Below are positions 57,784 to 62,000 of a DNA stretch of 62,000 bases, piece by piece. Each line of letters begins with the position of its first letter. Position 1 is the stretch's first letter. The DNA is taken from NCBI GenBank assembly GCA_002633005.1, contig NMRA01000287.1, forward strand, positions 1 through 62,000. Direction: 5' to 3'. Made by a program: the position numbers and the translations under genes. The notes beneath the pieces are model-generated. The model searched no databases. It saw only the letters and a list, made by a program, of their open reading frames with translations, and had not been told where the DNA came from. The DNA is from Phoronis australis (taxonomy: Eukaryota > Phoronida > Phoronidae).

Positions 57784-58806
57784 ATGCTTTTCTATCCTGA
57801 TGAAGCGTGGGACGTTACATTAAATACAAAAACGAAGATGAAGAAAAAGGACGAGAAAAAGAAGAAGATTTTGTGGCAAATGTCAATTTGTACACTCAGT
57901 GTGCGTTATGCGCAGTCGGCGATCGTCGGCAACACGTTGTCCTTTCTGGTTTTAAGACGAAGCTGGAGGACGCACACGATTTCCTTTTATCTCAGCGTCA
58001 TTTCGTTAGTAGACACCATCTGCCTCCTGAGTAATCTCGTGGTCTACTTCACTTTTTCAAAATGAACGAACATGTCATGCGCAGTAAGCATATTTGTTTC
58101 AGCTGCTTTGTCCTTTGCTTCAGTGTGGACAGTGTTGGCCTTGACCTTCGAACGTTTCGCCGCCGTTGTGATACCTTTAACAGTGAGATCTAATTTTACA
58201 GTTCATCGAGCTATTACTGTGTCCCTAACCATAGGCGTTTCGTCGCTACTCGTCTGCATGCCGTACTTGGTTTACATGTACGTTCGACCAGACACAAATA
58301 CAAACGGAACAGTTACTGATTGTTTCACAGAGCCGTTCCACGACGTACCAGATGATGTTGCCAAGTTTTAAAACATTTTTGAAGCTTGCTTGTTTACTAT
58401 CATTCCTGTATGTTTTCTTATCATAATAAATGCTGTCATAATATGCAAGACATATGTAGCAACGACAAAACGTGCTCAGATGTCGAGCTCAACACAGGAT
58501 TCCCACAAATCCCAAGTTTTGACGAAACAGCGCCAACTGACAATGATGTTAATCCTTGTATCAGTGACTTTCACAACAGCTCTGGTGCCATACATGGTTG
58601 CAGTTTTTAGTGGACTATACAACGTTACAGAAAACTCTGTGTTGGCAACAGTTGCTTACATATTGATCAACGTGAATCATAGTGTAAATTTCGCCTTGCA
58701 CTGTATTGGCAGTCCAGGATTCAGGAAAGAGTTGGTTCAGCTGTTGTACCGTACTAAGCCTCACTGTTTCAGAAAAACACGTGAAAATCATCCGGTACGG
58801 ACATAG
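57784..58806 (+). pseudogene. Class A GPCR, subfamily 2, pseudogene (copy C)
   Basis: It is collinear with the intact receptor at 52554. Lesions: a one-base loss near 57829 and a one-base gain near 57919 leave a shifted N-terminal stretch; Trp to TGA at 58063-58065 before helix 3; Tyr to TAA at 58369-58371 after loop 2; and a TAG at 58804-58806 near the C-terminus. Helices 1-7, ERF and NHSVNFALHC remain recognisable. Small in-frame insertions (six bases each) lie in loop 2. The TAA at 58369 is at the same codon as the stop in copy A. Confidence 0.9.
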
Positions 58807-59892
58807 ATGTACGCGATTTCTCACACAACGTAAGTTTGAAAAAGACACGAAATGCTCTGTGCTCATTCCTCAGACGGAAATGTTTTTGCCGTTTTACTCC
58901 AATCAATTATTACAGTTGATGGTTGAAAAGATGTCTGTCGTAGCCCCTTGGTCATTTAGAAATTACTACAGAATTATGAAGCGATCCATATCAGGCATTA
59001 CCCATGAGAGATGGACGTAGGGAGAGCAGCATTGTAGCTGACCTTCGACCTCTGACCACATTGGTATTCGGGGGTCCACTGACATATGTATTTATTAGTA
59101 ACTTTCTTCAGTTACAGCTTTTGCATCTTTCTGAATGTGCAAAGTCCAACTTTAAACGTCTGCTTGTCTCACAGCCCGATTTTGTGTGTGACTTCACAGA
59201 CAGTGAGTGATCCGATAGTCTTACACGACTCGAAACGAAAAATTGGACGCGTCTCCTTTCAACCAACAACACACATGCGACTTTTTACCTTGTAAAGTCC
59301 TGTCAGAACTAATGTATCTTGTATAATCTAACCTTTGTTTTTGTACTTTAGAAATTTTCTTTGCATTGTAAGTGGAGTTCACAGTCAATTGTCATCATCT
59401 GACGGCAGGAGATCGAAACGTCATGTTTGAAAGTTATTCTGGGAGGGAATGGCGTAATAATAGAATGTACTTTCTAGATTGTTTGTGGGCATTTGCTGGT
59501 GCCGAAACCAGGAGAATATCGCTAAACGACAGTGTGTGGCGCGAAACGAGGCTGAGACTGCAAAATACGTAAGAATTCTTGTTTTACGAAAAGCGTTAAC
59601 ATTCGTAGTAATGCTGCCAGAGACTGATACTTAAATTGTAGACTGGTACCTGATTCAAAATACTTTGGATCAGCTAAATAGAAAATATGAAGAGTTTGAA
59701 GACGCGCAGTGTAAACACGAATTGACGCTGATTCTGTTCTGGAATGTTTGGTGAAATTATTATTTGAGAAGCCTCTGGGGACACAGGCAAGTTGATCATT
59801 AGTTCTATTTCGCTTGTGAGTGAAAACCTTGACCAAGATTTGGATTCAACTATTAGTGGGGCGGATGGCGGAAGTGCTTGGTTGAGTCAGAC

Positions 59893-59966
59893 AAGAGGTC
59901 TATTGGTGTAACGGATAGTGGAGGCCTTTGCTCCGGTCAGTCAAGAGTTCGAACAATTTTGTTTTG
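59893..59966 (+). repeat. tRNA-like SINE head
   Basis: TTGGTGTAACGGATAGTGG (A-box-like) and AGAGTTCGAACA (B-box-like) at tRNA spacing. A worn version lies at about 53930-53990 in copy B. No working tRNA is inferred. Confidence 0.4.
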
Positions 59967-60735
59967 AGAGACTAGGCGTTACTGCCGGTTGTAGGCCTAT
60001 TTCTGGCTTGTATGATATGAACATAGAGCAAGTTTGAATCTGTTCTGGAATGATTAATCAAATTATTAATTGAGAAACCTGAGCAATATCTCCGCCTTGT
60101 TATGAGAGGCAAGTTGACCACTGGTTATATTGCGTGTGTACGTGAAGACATTAACTGCATGAACAATCAACAACTCTGACAAAACACTTGTCCGCACTTC
60201 AAAAAACAAGCTAGATGGATTGCAAAACCCAATGGCCAGTGTTCTAACTTGGTGAACGGACCTCATAACAGGTTGGCCAGTACCTCAAAAGTGGATGGCC
60301 GCAACAACAAAAGTGGTTGGCCGCACCTAAAACGGGATGGCCGGTGGTCAAACTCAATGGTCGAACAGATCGCCGAGTTTGAACAAAACAAACAAACGGG
60401 TACGAAAAATAAATAGTAAATGTCACTTTAAATCCTTCGAGACCGGTATACAAAGCGAGTCTCTGAGGAAGTCCGGCCATCGTGTTTGATCACCGGCAAC
60501 TGGTTATTGCACGGCCAACTAGTTTTTTCGGGTGAGGCCATCGCGTTGCAGTACAGCAGACTGATTTTGAAGTCCTACACATTGTTGGTTCCCCCTTGTT
60601 GTACCTAGGCATACAGTAGCGCGAACTGCATCCGGATCAAGATTGCAAAACTTCTAGTCTTGTAATGCTAAACTTTGTACTGGGATAGTTAAACGAATAT
60701 CTTCTGCGCGTTGAAATGTGCTTCTTCAACGCGCA

Positions 60736-60816
60736 CTCGCTGGTTCCCTGCGTGCCGCTAGCTGGTCGGTAGCCAGCACACGTGCTGACTAGGCACGTAC
60801 GTAGGGAACCAGCGAG
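60736..60816. mobile_element. Hairpin MITE, copy C
   Basis: 81 bp with exact inverted ends CTCGCTGGTTCCCT / AGGGAACCAGCGAG and an exact 9-bp direct repeat CAACGCGCA at 60727-60735 and 60817-60825. Confidence 0.88.
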
Positions 60817-61090
60817 CAACGCGCACAGTTCCTTAACCAACGTGCGGCGCACGTGCTTAGTCAACGCGTTGAATTACTTATTTACCCCAGTCTTGGTGAT
60901 GTTTCTGTGTTAACAATTCAACGCGCATAATTGATATTTGACTGCGCTCTGCCATCATGTCGAATCCAAGAAAGATTACAGGCATTACGTACCTCCGATG
61001 GAGAGGAGGTAGCACAGACGAACCATGACCGAAGCTAGGTGGCACACTACAGTTGTTACAGGCCGGTTTTGGCTGCCGACGCACACCTAG

Positions 61091-62000
61091 TACCGGGTAG
61101 TTCTATTTATCTCATTGTTGTCAGCTGCAGTAGCTCGTGCGCCCGGTCTATAGTATTAAGATGTCTATGAGTTTAACTGGTTTGCTGACCCTTAGTGGCT
61201 AAATTTGTTTTTTGCACACATAGTTGCTGTATTGGATAGATATGTCGCTATTTACTTACGCGCTAATTTTAAAGTTCGTGCATCTTTTTGTAATTTGCAA
61301 ACCTGTTCATGGAGATGGCAAAAAATGACGACGAGTTTCAGACCAGTCCGACTACAGCTGTGCCCCTAGTACATGGCAATTTTTACATTTTTATGTTTGC
61401 CTTTGTTATCTGAGTTACGGGTGGATTTTCGTGAAATTTGTTTAATAGGTGTCTATTAAGAAGACAACGATGCCTTTTCATTCGACATACTCTGCGCCAC
61501 CTACTGGTCAATTTTATTATTTCGAGTCCCTTTTTGGCGTCCGCCTCTTTATCCGCCAAACTGTTCAAAGGATCAGTATTAAACGAAGCAGTTGTGTTGC
61601 TGATGAGGAGTTGCTTTCCGGGCAACTGTGAAGGTCTCCAGCGGTGATTGCGTATTTTGTGACCGTGCCTATAGGAATACTAAATGTGACAATGACTGTT
61701 TGGGCGGCTCTGACTAATGCTGTTTCCCTCAATAGCAATTTTAGTTTCGTTTGCCTTTGTATTGGAGTCCCTTCGTACTTTTCATTAATTTTGACAAATA
61801 ATTTTGTAATAGACAAACGACGCGTTCCCAATTTCGCACGGCTTCGACTTATTTTGTGCCATGCACAGTCATTTATGATACCTGAAACACACCGTTTGCG
61901 TTGCTCTTTAATATTAAGTTATACCACTATCGACCTCTCTTACTCTGTGTCCAGTCTCCATTTAACCGGCCATCTGGCGAGCAAAACTCAAGATTTATTA
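61091..62000. other. No gene recognised
   Basis: Two minus-strand open frames (61383-61625 and 61565-61831) look composition-balanced but show no motif I know; not called as genes. Confidence 0.4.

Larger units (their letters stand above)
56424..61090. repeat. Segmental duplication, copy C
   Basis: It aligns with copy A from the CXC remnant (56440-56690) through the receptor pseudogene and the hairpin MITE to about 61090. Extra sequence at 59830-60050 is partly a local duplication of the TGTTCTGGAATG block. Confidence 0.85.

Overview
The window is eukaryotic and most probably from a marine or other aquatic invertebrate animal. It is AT-rich and intron-containing. It carries class A (rhodopsin-like) GPCR copies, a small heat-shock protein, spliced exons with GT..AG borders, and many repeats: TTAA-flanked DNA elements with THAP and P2X7-C-terminal-like domains, hAT-like non-autonomous elements, two kinds of LINE, tRNA-like SINE heads and minisatellites. 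I cannot name the species. Assembly gaps are present: N at 11877-12639 and single N at 13675 and 49458.

Layout. 1-680: right part of a TTAA-type DNA element. 700-2340: tandem repeats, including an array of CTCF-like words. 5249-5536: a 36-bp minisatellite. 5690-16215: three tandem, minus-strand units of GPCR subfamily 1: one intact gene (6676-7671), two half genes either side of the gap, and one pseudogene (14543-15489). 16748-18416: a complete TTAA-flanked transposon with 158-bp inverted repeats. 22514-24702: remains of a KYHRSCY/CXC-type gene. 24436-29090, 52210-55472 and 56424-61090: three copies of a segmental duplication, each with a plus-strand GPCR of subfamily 2; only the middle receptor (52554-53588) is intact. 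29157-34863: two LINE remnants and an hAT-like element. 38784-48277: a five-exon gene for an unrecognised four-helix membrane protein, with repeats in and around its introns. 50364-50867: a small heat-shock protein gene.

Working protein-coding genes I support are two intact GPCRs, the sHSP and the spliced tetraspan gene. The rest is partial, decayed or mobile DNA. The receptors are probably surface sensors for small peptides or chemicals in a lineage-specific, birth-and-death cluster; the ligand cannot be read from sequence. The most notable structural finding is that two related TTAA-element families each carry a P2X7-like cysteine domain gene facing a THAP gene in convergent orientation.
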